NCBI RefSeq assembly: GCF_001045465.1
Contig: NZ_LFND01000002.1
Span: 62,001 to 126,000, forward strand
Length of the DNA: 64,000 bases
Direction: 5' to 3'
DNA from: Chryseobacterium angstadtii
GTDB lineage: Bacteria; Bacteroidota; Bacteroidia; Flavobacteriales; Weeksellaceae
Shown here: in pieces, positions 53,789-62,114 of the stretch
How positions within the stretch are numbered: the first letter of the stretch is position 1
Layout of the letters: each line of letters begins with the position of its first letter
Program-made: the position numbers and the translations under genes
Notes under the pieces: model-generated
Database searches by the model: none
What the model was told of the DNA's origin: nothing
What the model saw: only the letters and a program-made list of their open reading frames with translations

Positions 53789-53843
53789 CCCTATTGAATA
53801 TTTATAATAAGCTGAATATATTTCAACTTCTATTTATGAGTAT

Positions 53844-55190
53844 TTATTTTTCAAAAACGGCATAGTCCGAAACATTCAAAACGAAATATTTTCCGCTGTC
53901 AAAGTCCCTTTTTGTTCTGTCAAAAACATTTTTAAAAGTACCTGAAAGATTTTCATCTTCAATAGTAAAGTTGACGGGTTCTTTTGACATATTCAGAACA
54001 ACAAGCACCTCGTCTGCTCCATTTTTTCTTACATAGGCCAGAATTTTATCATTAGCCGTCGTATTCAGCAAATAAGTGGAAACGTTGCTGTCTCCTCCTC
54101 TTAATGCGGGATTGGAGGCTTTTAACTCCAGTAAGGTTTTATAAAAATCAGCCATCTGGTAAGTAGTGCTCCATTTAATAACATCTTTTTCGAAGAATTC
54201 CAGTCTTTTCATATTGGGAAGTTCCTGACCGGAATACAACAAAGGAACGCCGTTCCAGGTAGCAGAAAATACAGCCATGGGCTTTGTGATCACGCCATAT
54301 TTTTCATATTCCGTTCCGTTCCATGAGTTTTCGTCATGGTTTGACGTAAACCACGCCCGCATTGAGGCGTCCCCGATGTTTGAATATTGTCTCAGTAAGT
54401 CTTTGAGTTCCTGAAGAGGTTCGTTTTTCTTATAATAATCTGCAGATTTGTGCATCCATTTCCATGAATAACTGGCATCGAATACTTTTCCATAGGCAGG
54501 ACTTTCCAGTTCATCAAATTCTCCTAACCAGAAAAGTGGCTTTATTTTTTCCACTTCCGGGCGAGCCTGTTCCCAAAAATCTACTTCTACCCACGAGGCA
54601 AGATCGCATCTGAAACCATCGATACCGGTTTCTTTTACCCAGAATTTCATGGCATCAATCATTGCCTGCCTCATCTCCTGATTTTTGTAGTCCAGTTCTA
54701 TGATATCATCCATTCCGGAAGCGATGTGAAATTTCCCATCCGGGTCTTTCAGATAAAATTCAGGGTGAGTTTTCGTCCAGATATGATCCCATCCTGTATG
54801 ATTGGCTACCCAATCTATAATGACTTTGAAACCTAATCTGTGTGCTTCATTCACCATATGTTTGAAATCATTCATGGTTCCGAATTCCGGATTGATGGAA
54901 GTATAGTCGGATGCAGCATAAGGACTTCCCATACTTCCTTTTTTGTTTTGCTGGGCAATGGGAGTTATGGGCATAAACCAAAGTGTTTTGACGCCCATTT
55001 TCTTCAGGCGGGGCATTTCTTTTTCAAATGCTTTGAATGTTCCTTCGGGGGTATATTGTCTTATGTTTACTTCATATATATTAGTGGTGTGCTTCCATTC
55101 TTTCGGCAGATTCATAGTGTTTGTTGTATTTTGAGTGGTACAGGAAACAATTCCCAGACCAATTACTGATAGTAGAATTAATTTCTTCAT
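53844..55190 (-). CDS. GH13 alpha-amylase-family lipoprotein
   Basis: 448 residues from ATG at 55190; this start gives the lipobox GIVSC (C18). The four GH13 regions are visible: IDWVANHTGWDH (I), GFRCDLASWV with the nucleophile Asp (II), WLGEFDE with the acid/base Glu (III) and FTSNHDENSW with the transition-state Asp (IV). The enzyme is anchored to the outer membrane or periplasmic face and acts on alpha-1,4-glucans or maltodextrins. No SusCD pair is adjacent, so it is outside a classical starch locus. Confidence 0.94.
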   Translation of the reverse strand: MKKLILLSVIGLGIVSCTTQNTTNTMNLPKEWKHTTNIYEVNIRQYTPEGTFKAFEKEMPRLKKMGVKTLWFMPITPIAQQNKKGSMGSPYAASDYTSINPEFGTMNDFKHMVNEAHRLGFKVIIDWVANHTGWDHIWTKTHPEFYLKDPDGKFHIASGMDDIIELDYKNQEMRQAMIDAMKFWVKETGIDGFRCDLASWVEVDFWEQARPEVEKIKPLFWLGEFDELESPAYGKVFDASYSWKWMHKSADYYKKNEPLQELKDLLRQYSNIGDASMRAWFTSNHDENSWNGTEYEKYGVITKPMAVFSATWNGVPLLYSGQELPNMKRLEFFEKDVIKWSTTYQMADFYKTLLELKASNPALRGGDSNVSTYLLNTTANDKILAYVRKNGADEVLVVLNMSKEPVNFTIEDENLSGTFKNVFDRTKRDFDSGKYFVLNVSDYAVFEK

Positions 55191-55229
55191 GCATTTATTT
55201 TTAACAAAAGTAAGGAAAAATGAACTGTG

Positions 55230-55410
55230 TAAAGGTGAATTGTGAATTTTGCTTAGCAAGTGAATGATTAATCGTCAATAATAAATATATGGTCATAAAA
55301 TTCACTATTGACTTGGCAGCAAATATTGAGTCAATTGTGAATCGTCAATGGTGAATTTTATATCTGTGAAAAACTGACCATTCACTTGCGAAGCAAAATC
55401 CTACTTTCAC
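55230..55410. repeat. Dispersed AT-rich repeat, family member R4
   Basis: Contains GTGAATTGTGAATTTTGCTT, AGCAAGTGAATG, ATTCACTATTGACTTGGCAGC, GTCAATTGTGAATCGTCAAT and CATTCACTTGCGAAGCAAAAT. These are the same modules as R2 and R3 in both orientations, interrupted by unique DNA. Confidence 0.7.
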
Positions 55411-55418
55411 AAAAAAAA

Positions 55419-55439
55419 CCCCGGATAAAAAATCCAGGG
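55419..55439 (-). terminator. Terminator of the pRiA4b-like gene
   Basis: Hairpin CCCCGGAT / ATCCAGGG with one mismatch; on the minus strand it is followed by eight T residues. It lies 24 bp after the stop. Confidence 0.85.
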
Positions 55440-55462
55440 CCTTCTTATATTATTTTCAGATA

Positions 55463-56059
55463 TTATCTTTCATCGTCGTTGTCTTCTTCATCTTCGAAAA
55501 CATCGTCGTCGTAGTTTTCTTCTTCTTCATCATCAAAATTATCGTCATCTTCATCTTCGAAGTTACTATTTCCTCCAAAGTCATCATCAAAGCTGAAATC
55601 ATCATCCATTAAAGGCATTGCAGATTTTTTCTTAGATCCTCCGCTACCACTTTTGCTTGGTGCTTTTAAAGGAACGTTTCCAAATCTGTAAACAGTGATA
55701 GGATAATTAACTCCTTTTGTCTCTTCAATGATCTCCACAAGCTCACAGAAAAACTCCCAAAGATCAAGAAGTCCATACTGGAACTGGGCTTTGTCACCTA
55801 CATTTCCAAAAGCTTCATCAATATATACATCCGACATAATTTCGCCATCACCATCGTCACTCATATCTTCTAGGGGAACACTTTTAACAATTGTTCCGTC
55901 ATCTTCCAACATATTAAAAGTAGAAAGTTCGTCTCCCTGCAGACTGAACGCACTTTTAATTCCCAAATGTAAGTTCCATAGTGATTGCTTTCCTTTTACT
56001 TCAATATCACGGAAAATATCCTCTTTCGCATCTAATATTACGCGGATCTTGTAAACCAT
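55463..56059 (-). CDS. pRiA4b ORF-3-like protein with acidic tail
   Basis: 198 residues. Residues 1-130 show the pRiA4b ORF-3 / IS1096 passenger fold pattern (VYKIRVILDAKEDIFRDIEV, SLWNLHLGIKSAF, GDKAQFQYGLLDLWEF). A Ser/Gly/Lys linker follows, then about 47 residues that are mostly Asp and Glu. No transposase is nearby, so this is a resident gene rather than an insertion sequence part. The tail resembles those of histone or RNA-polymerase-binding acidic proteins only in composition. Function unknown. Confidence 0.8.
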   Translation of the reverse strand: MVYKIRVILDAKEDIFRDIEVKGKQSLWNLHLGIKSAFSLQGDELSTFNMLEDDGTIVKSVPLEDMSDDGDGEIMSDVYIDEAFGNVGDKAQFQYGLLDLWEFFCELVEIIEETKGVNYPITVYRFGNVPLKAPSKSGSGGSKKKSAMPLMDDDFSFDDDFGGNSNFEDEDDDNFDDEEEENYDDDVFEDEEDNDDER

Positions 56060-56194
56060 ATCAGTTTCTTAAATTACTTTTTTTGCCTTAATTATTATGA
56101 TAAATCTCTGTTGCAAATATATAATAAATGACATGTGACAAAAAAATATTTCAGGATTTTTTAAAATATTTTTTTTTCTTACATTTTACCAAAA

Positions 56195-57226
56195 TTATTT
56201 ACTTTTTTCAAGCATAAAACTAAATTTGGTTCCTTCCAGATAAACACTTTCTACTGTAATATTTTCGTTGTGGGCTTCCAGTATGTGTTTTACAATGGCA
56301 AGTCCAAGTCCTGAGCCCCCTTCCCTTCTGCTTCTGCTGGTTTCCACACGGTAAAATCTTTCGAAGATTCTTGGAAGAATTTCGGCCTTAATTCCCATCC
56401 CGTTATCAATAACTTCAATTAAAACTTTATTTTTGAGAACGCTGGTTTTCACCACTACTTTTGCTTCCTGTCTGTTGGCATAATGAATGGCATTGGAAAT
56501 TAAATTAATAAAGACCTGTGAAATCTTCTGTTTATCGGCATCCACAAAAATCTGGGGATGAAGGGTCTGAATCTGCAGGGTGGTATTGTGCTTTTCCGCT
56601 TCAAATTCAAGCAGCTCAAAAATTTCTTTAATCAGCAGATTCACATCAAATTTTGAGGAAGTAATGCTGATTTCTCCCGCTTCAAGCCTGTTGATCATAT
56701 CAAGATCTGTAACGATCGCAATGAGTCTTTCTACAGATTTATCAATTCTTTCCAGATATTTATCGCGAATAGTAAGATTGTCTACTCCGCCATCCCTAAG
56801 GGTTTCCACATATCCCTGAATAGAAAACAAAGGGGTTTTAAGTTCGTGGGAAACGTTTCCGATGTATTCTTTACGGTAGCTTTCCATTTCCTTCATCATA
56901 TCGATCTCCGTTACCTGTTGCTGATTGAGATCCGAAAATCTTTCTCCAAGTTCTTTGATGGTGATATTTTCGTTATTGTCGTTCACAATTTCCTGAGGAA
57001 GCATTTGTGAAAGCCCGCGAACCTGCTTTTTTCCGTAATAGTTGAAAAGAAGTTCAAGAACTACATAATTGATGATAAAAATAAGGACCAGACAAATAAA
57101 AAGCCCCATTTTAAAAAAAGGGGTCTGGTAATAGATATCCTTCAGTGAATCAAAAATGATTACTAAAAGAAACATCACCAGTGTCAGGAGACACGAGGCG
57201 ACGAGTGTAAGTCTGTAAAATTTCAA
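56195..57226 (-). CDS. PhoR-like sensor histidine kinase
   Basis: 343 residues. Two N-terminal transmembrane helices (LTLVASCLLTLVMFLLVIIF and MGLFICLVLIFIINYVVLELL) are separated by only about 15 residues, so there is almost no sensing domain outside the membrane. Phospho-acceptor H127 (SHELKTPLFS), N box NLISNAIHYA, G1 DNGMGI and G2 GSGLGLAIVKHI are intact. It follows its response regulator by 45 bp. Such short-loop kinases often sense via a membrane partner, as PhoR does with the Pst system. Confidence 0.93.
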   Translation of the reverse strand: MKFYRLTLVASCLLTLVMFLLVIIFDSLKDIYYQTPFFKMGLFICLVLIFIINYVVLELLFNYYGKKQVRGLSQMLPQEIVNDNNENITIKELGERFSDLNQQQVTEIDMMKEMESYRKEYIGNVSHELKTPLFSIQGYVETLRDGGVDNLTIRDKYLERIDKSVERLIAIVTDLDMINRLEAGEISITSSKFDVNLLIKEIFELLEFEAEKHNTTLQIQTLHPQIFVDADKQKISQVFINLISNAIHYANRQEAKVVVKTSVLKNKVLIEVIDNGMGIKAEILPRIFERFYRVETSRSRREGGSGLGLAIVKHILEAHNENITVESVYLEGTKFSFMLEKSK

Positions 57227-57271
57227 TTTTACAAGTTTTTATTGGTTATGTAAAAGTAGGAATTTAAGGTC

Positions 57272-57949
57272 TTAAACGATAAGCTTATAACCGATTCCTT
57301 TTAATGTCTGGATGGTATTGATTCCCAGTTTTTCTCTTAATCTTCTGATGTGAACATCAATGGTTCTCTCTCCTACAATCACATCATTGCCCCATACTTT
57401 TTCAAGGATTTCTTCTCTTTTGAATACTTTTTCGGTATTGGAAGCCAGAAGATACAATAAATCGAATTCTTTTTTAGGAAGAAGGAACTGCTGCCCGCTT
57501 TTTGAAACCCTGAAGTTGTCTTTATCAATCACCAGATCTCCGATTTCGATTAATTTAGCATTATCAGAAACCTGTGAAGTAAGCTGTAATAGAGCATTTA
57601 CCTTAGAGATAAGAATTTTTGGTTTGATCAGCTTTACGATATAATCATTGGCACCTGCCTGGAATCCTGCCAATTGGGAGAATTCTTCACTTCTTGCAGA
57701 AAGGAAAACTATCAGTGATTTCTGAAGTTCTTTTACTTTACGAAGCTCCTGACAGGTTTCGATACCGTCTTTTTCCGGCATCATGACATCGAGCAGGATA
57801 AGGTCCGGAATGATTTCTTTGGCTTTATCTATACCTTCGTTACCATTTGTAGCAGTATAGATATCATAACCTTCTTTTTCTAAGTTGTAAGACAGAATCT
57901 CTAAAATATCCAGTTCGTCGTCTATTAAGAGTATTTTCTTTTGGTTCAT
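57272..57949 (-). CDS. PhoB/OmpR-family response regulator
   Basis: 225 residues. The receiver domain has acidic pocket DD (10-11), phospho-acceptor D54 (LLDVMMPEKDG) and K106. The residue after this Lys, normally the conserved cis-Pro, is Leu (DYIVKLIKP). The C-terminal winged helix (GERTIDVHIRRLREKLG) is of the OmpR/PhoB type. A -7 box (TAACTTTG on the minus strand, 57975-57968) lies 18 bp upstream. Divergent from the TonB receptor gene, which is a likely target. Confidence 0.93.
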   Translation of the reverse strand: MNQKKILLIDDELDILEILSYNLEKEGYDIYTATNGNEGIDKAKEIIPDLILLDVMMPEKDGIETCQELRKVKELQKSLIVFLSARSEEFSQLAGFQAGANDYIVKLIKPKILISKVNALLQLTSQVSDNAKLIEIGDLVIDKDNFRVSKSGQQFLLPKKEFDLLYLLASNTEKVFKREEILEKVWGNDVIVGERTIDVHIRRLREKLGINTIQTLKGIGYKLIV

Positions 57950-57967
57950 TTTAAATTTTTACTGAGT

Positions 57968-58030
57968 CAAAGTTAATAAATTTTAAAGCACAGATGAACA
58001 CATCTATTATCGTTCACATAAAGTTAACAA
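57968..58030. promoter_or_regulatory. Divergent control region of response regulator and TonB receptor
   Basis: Holds the response-regulator -7 box (57968-57975) and a direct repeat TTCACAT (58013-58019) / TTAACAA (58024-58030) with an 11-bp period. An 11-bp period of 7-bp units is what PhoB-type proteins bind, so this may be a site for the adjacent regulator. The repeat is imperfect. Confidence 0.35.
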
Positions 58031-58147
58031 TAATATCCTTTTCTTAATGTTTAGTTAAAAAAAAATTAAAATTCGCTAAACCACTTACCCCACTAATCTT
58101 TTATTCCTTTGCACCGAAAGAATCTAGTTAACAAAGTAAGTAAAATA

Positions 58148-60751
58148 ATGAGAATTAATAAACTTAGCATCGCGGTCATATTTCTATCCGGATCCATGTT
58201 TTACGCTCAAGAAACGAAGCAGGACACGATCATTAAGGAAAAAAAGATTGACGGCGTAGTAATCCAAGGAAGCAGCAACAAGAAAACGGAAACTGCAGTA
58301 TTAGGAGAACAAAAAAAAGCGATTATTCAAAAGCAGGCCGTAAGTGCTGAAGAGATTTCCAGAAAAGGAATTTCCAACGTAGAACAAGGCCTTACCAAAG
58401 TAACGGGAATTACTACAGTAGAGGGAAGAGGACTTTTCGTAAGAGGTCTTGAAGAACGATACAATTACTTATTGATCAACGGTCTTGGATCTCCATCCAA
58501 CAACCCATTCCAAAAGATTATTGCCCTGAAACAGTTCCCTACGGACGTAGTAGGAAAACTGAATATCTATAAGACTTTCAACTCCAACCTTTACGGAGAT
58601 TTTGCGGGAGCTACTTTTGATATTGAAACCCTTACGATTGACAAACCATTTACGAAGGTGGAATTCAGTGTGGGAGTGAATACTTTGAGTACTTTCAGAG
58701 ATAATTTTAAGGTAGCTGAGGGAGCAGATGGAATAAAGGGATACTTAGGACTCAACTCAAGAGACAGAAGATTACCTAACGAGGTTAGAGATTTCAGACC
58801 CAATACCCATAACTTTACAAAAGACGAATCCCTTAATTCTTTTAAAGATTCATGGAATGTTGACAATGTTAAGTCTCTTCCAAATACAAGTATAGGTTTC
58901 ACAACGGTACAAAAAGTAAAAGCAGGTGAAACAGGAAATATCGGATTCCTTTTCTCTTTAAACCAAGGTTCAAAATATTCATATAGAGAAGGAGCCAGTA
59001 ACCAGTTCAGAGATAACGGGCAAATCATAGAATTAAGTAACTTACTGAACAAGAAGAGTTATGTTTATGAACTTGAATCATCTGTATTGTTAGGGGCTGC
59101 TTATAAAAATAAAGGAACAAATATCAGCCTTAATGCTATCTATTTACAAAACTCTGAAAATATAATTGAAGATTTTACAGGATACAAAAACTTCAGTGTT
59201 GAAGACAAGCGTTTTTTCAGAACAAATCAACAGGATATTTCAAGATTTTTAAATCTACAACTAACGGCTTCTCAAAAGCTTGGAGAACGTCATTTATTCA
59301 AAGCCGGAGGTAGTTATGTAATCAATAATTATAGCCAACCAGATAGAAAAATTTTCGAACTTACCTTACCTAGTGACTACAGTAATGCTGCATTTTCCTA
59401 TGGAGGAAGTAACCTCATCAGACAATATCTGGATGTTAATGGCAGATTTTATGGTTCAGCTTTCGGAGAATATTCCGTTTTCTTAGGAAATAAGGGTGAC
59501 CGAAAGGATTATCCAATACAATTATCTGTTGGATATAATGGCTTTTCTGATATAAGAAAAAATTCGTACCGATTTATTTTTGGTACTCCAAAAGGAATTA
59601 ATACTCCTGTTCAAATTAATGTGGATCAGCCTCAATCTACTTTTAACAGCTCTATTCAAAATGATAAGCTTTTCTATAAAGAAGAAAGTAACCCTAACGG
59701 ATATTTGTCAAATATTTATCAGTTCGTGAACGCAGGCTATCTTAACTTTAATTATAAGCCTAATGAAACTTGGGACATTTTAATTGGTGGAAGGTTTGAA
59801 AATGACATGCGTGTAATCAGATATTCAAATGGAGAAGAAGGGGTTAAAGATATAACACCAAACAAAAATTATATTTTACCATCCCTTTCCATCAAAAAAG
59901 CATTAAATAATAAAAATAATTTAAGACTTTCATTAAGTAAGACCATTACACGTCCGATCCTTATTGAAACAATGCCAATTGAGTATATCAACCCTGATAA
60001 CACAACTGTCCGAGGAAATCAGTTTATTCAGAACAGTGAAAACTATAATATTGATTTGAAATGGGAATACTTCCCAACAAACAAAGAGATGTTTGCTGTG
60101 AACCTTTTTGCAAAGAGAATCGATAATGCTATCGAAAAATCTATTGCGCCATCCGGAAATGCAAGTGGTGTTGTTATTACCTACTATAATGCAGACAAAG
60201 CGACTCTTGCCGGAGTAGAATTAGAAGGTATTCTAAATTTAGGTAGATTTTCAGAAGCTTTAGACAAGTTTACATTGGGAGCAAATGCTACATTCATGTA
60301 TTCGGATGTTAAAAGAGGTACTGATCAACTTAAAACAGAAAAACCTAACCTTCCTGGATTTACTGATGATCAACTACGCAGAAGAGGATTACAAGGAGCC
60401 GCTCCTTATACAATCAATGCTGATTTAAAATATGAGTATAAAAACTCAAGAAATTTAAGCAGTACATTCTCAATTGTTTATAATGTTTCAGGATCAAAAA
60501 TATATGCCGTAGGAGGTTCAGGAACAGACAATTACTATGAAAAACCATTTAATCAGTTGGATTTTGTATACCAAAATCAAATCACTAAAAACTGGAATGT
60601 TAAACTGGGAGTTCAAAATATCCTGAACAGTAAATATCGTGTAGAATTGGGAGACAACAGTTATTATGCTGTAAAAACAAATGGCAATTATGCCCTTAAC
60701 AATTATTTCACAGGAGTCAACTTCAACTTTACGGTTGGCTATACTTTCTAA
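58148..60751 (+). CDS. TonB-dependent outer-membrane receptor
   Basis: 867 residues from ATG at 58148 (a TTG 13 codons earlier is rejected because the signal peptide, IAVIFLSGSMFYAQ, would then be internal). A TonB box-like IDGVVIQGS is followed by the plug (GISNVEQGLTKVTGITTVEG, LFVRGLEERYNYLLINGLGSP, FPTDVVGKLNIYKTFNSNL) and a barrel ending NFNFTVGYTF. It is not SusC-type, and a beta-helix lipoprotein gene follows by 29 bp. Its substrate is unknown; the divergent PhoB-like regulator suggests phosphate or another limiting nutrient. Confidence 0.93.
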   Translation: MRINKLSIAVIFLSGSMFYAQETKQDTIIKEKKIDGVVIQGSSNKKTETAVLGEQKKAIIQKQAVSAEEISRKGISNVEQGLTKVTGITTVEGRGLFVRGLEERYNYLLINGLGSPSNNPFQKIIALKQFPTDVVGKLNIYKTFNSNLYGDFAGATFDIETLTIDKPFTKVEFSVGVNTLSTFRDNFKVAEGADGIKGYLGLNSRDRRLPNEVRDFRPNTHNFTKDESLNSFKDSWNVDNVKSLPNTSIGFTTVQKVKAGETGNIGFLFSLNQGSKYSYREGASNQFRDNGQIIELSNLLNKKSYVYELESSVLLGAAYKNKGTNISLNAIYLQNSENIIEDFTGYKNFSVEDKRFFRTNQQDISRFLNLQLTASQKLGERHLFKAGGSYVINNYSQPDRKIFELTLPSDYSNAAFSYGGSNLIRQYLDVNGRFYGSAFGEYSVFLGNKGDRKDYPIQLSVGYNGFSDIRKNSYRFIFGTPKGINTPVQINVDQPQSTFNSSIQNDKLFYKEESNPNGYLSNIYQFVNAGYLNFNYKPNETWDILIGGRFENDMRVIRYSNGEEGVKDITPNKNYILPSLSIKKALNNKNNLRLSLSKTITRPILIETMPIEYINPDNTTVRGNQFIQNSENYNIDLKWEYFPTNKEMFAVNLFAKRIDNAIEKSIAPSGNASGVVITYYNADKATLAGVELEGILNLGRFSEALDKFTLGANATFMYSDVKRGTDQLKTEKPNLPGFTDDQLRRRGLQGAAPYTINADLKYEYKNSRNLSSTFSIVYNVSGSKIYAVGGSGTDNYYEKPFNQLDFVYQNQITKNWNVKLGVQNILNSKYRVELGDNSYYAVKTNGNYALNNYFTGVNFNFTVGYTF

Positions 60752-60780
60752 ATTCGTAAAAATTAAATCTTAGTATAAAA

Positions 60781-62004
60781 ATGAAAAAGAATCTTTTATC
60801 CTTATTTTCCTTAGCTCTAGCATTGAGCTTAACATTGTCTTCATGCTCTATTGAAATTAATGACGGAGACAATGGTAGTGGAACTGTAACTACTCCAGGT
60901 ACCACGGAAAGTGTACTTAGCGGTAGTGGAACGCTTTCTGGTACAATCACAAAAGATATTTTAATCAAAAAAGGGAATTATACTCTTGATGGTGTTGTAA
61001 AAGTAACAAACGGGGCAACAATTACTATTGAAGCTGGTGCTGTATTTAATGCTGTAACAACAAAATCAAGCAGCTTAGTTATATTACAAGACGGAAAAAT
61101 AAATGCTGTAGGAACTGCAAGCGAGCCTATCGTTTTCACGACAGCTAACAAACAACCTGGAGATTGGGGTGGAATTACGTTATACGGTAAGGCCCCTATC
61201 AAAGCGGTAAATGGATTACCACAGGCTTTATCTGAAGATGGAAACAGCGTTTATTACGGAGGTGATGATGCTAACCATAATTCAGGAACAATGAAATTCG
61301 TTCGTGTTGAATATGGTGGAAAGAAAATTAATGATGGTACTTCTGAAACCAATTCTATGACATTCTATTCTGTAGGAGCAGGAACTACTCTTGAAAACCT
61401 GGTATCTTACAAAGGAACTGATGATGGTTTTGAGTTTTTTGGAGGAACCGTTAGTGCTAAAAACCTTGTAGCCTATGGAAACTATGATGATTCATTTGAC
61501 TGGCAGGATGCCTGGAGCGGACAAAATAACACCAACTGGTACGCTTTCCAGACAGGAACAGGAAACTTTGGGATGGAGATTGAAGCTTCTGCGAATGTAG
61601 ACAATACAGCTCCAAAAATTTCCAATATCACATTGATCAGAGATGCCAATACAAATCCTGAAGTTGCAGGTTCAGTGGAAATTTCTGCAATCCAGTTCAA
61701 AAGACAAGGTACAGGTATTTTCTCTAATGTATACATCAGCGGATATAAAAATATGGGTGGAAAAAGTGCTTACGCAGTTTTAATCCAGGATGCTGCTACA
61801 GAAACAAGCCAAGTGAATACCGGAAAAGTGGTTGTAGCTCCTCTTACTTACTTAAACTCTGATAACGCAGGAGTTTGGGGATATGCATTTACTCCAAACG
61901 GTGCTAAAACATTCACCAATACAGCTACAGTTACCAAAGTAACCCTTACTCCCGGAGCATGGGCTACAGTAGATGGAGTAAACCTTTTAGCTGCTTTACA
62001 GTAA
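60781..62004 (+). CDS. Surface lipoprotein with right-handed beta-helix-like repeats
   Basis: 407 residues; lipobox LTLSSC (C22) followed by an acidic stretch (SIEINDGDNG) compatible with surface export. Repeated strand-turn units are visible (DILIKKGNYTLDGVVKVTNG, ATITIEAGAVFNAVTTK, GDWGGITLYGKAPIKAVNG, MKFVRVEYGGKK, TTLENLVSYKGTDDGFEFFGG, VSAKNLVAYGNYDDSFDW), typical of parallel beta-helix proteins. It lies 29 bp after the TonB receptor and shares its terminator, so it is probably the receptor's surface substrate-binding partner, playing the part SusD plays for SusC. Confidence 0.85.
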   Translation: MKKNLLSLFSLALALSLTLSSCSIEINDGDNGSGTVTTPGTTESVLSGSGTLSGTITKDILIKKGNYTLDGVVKVTNGATITIEAGAVFNAVTTKSSSLVILQDGKINAVGTASEPIVFTTANKQPGDWGGITLYGKAPIKAVNGLPQALSEDGNSVYYGGDDANHNSGTMKFVRVEYGGKKINDGTSETNSMTFYSVGAGTTLENLVSYKGTDDGFEFFGGTVSAKNLVAYGNYDDSFDWQDAWSGQNNTNWYAFQTGTGNFGMEIEASANVDNTAPKISNITLIRDANTNPEVAGSVEISAIQFKRQGTGIFSNVYISGYKNMGGKSAYAVLIQDAATETSQVNTGKVVVAPLTYLNSDNAGVWGYAFTPNGAKTFTNTATVTKVTLTPGAWATVDGVNLLAALQ

Positions 62005-62030
62005 TAACTAGTTTCTTCATATCAAATTTT

Positions 62031-62062
62031 AAAAGCCATCAGGATTTCTTCTGATGGCTTTT
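62031..62062 (+). terminator. Terminator of the TonB receptor/beta-helix operon
   Basis: Perfect 12-bp stem AAAAGCCATCAG / CTGATGGCTTTT with an 8-base loop, followed by TTGATTTT. It lies 26 bp after the stop. Confidence 0.9.
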
Positions 62063-62114
62063 TTGATTTTATAAAAACATGCGGATCACTCTTTTGGAAG
62101 CTCTCTATCCAATA

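Noticed and set aside
55463..56059. Insertion sequence (IS1096-type passenger gene)
   Set aside because: No transposase, terminal inverted repeats or target duplication around it.
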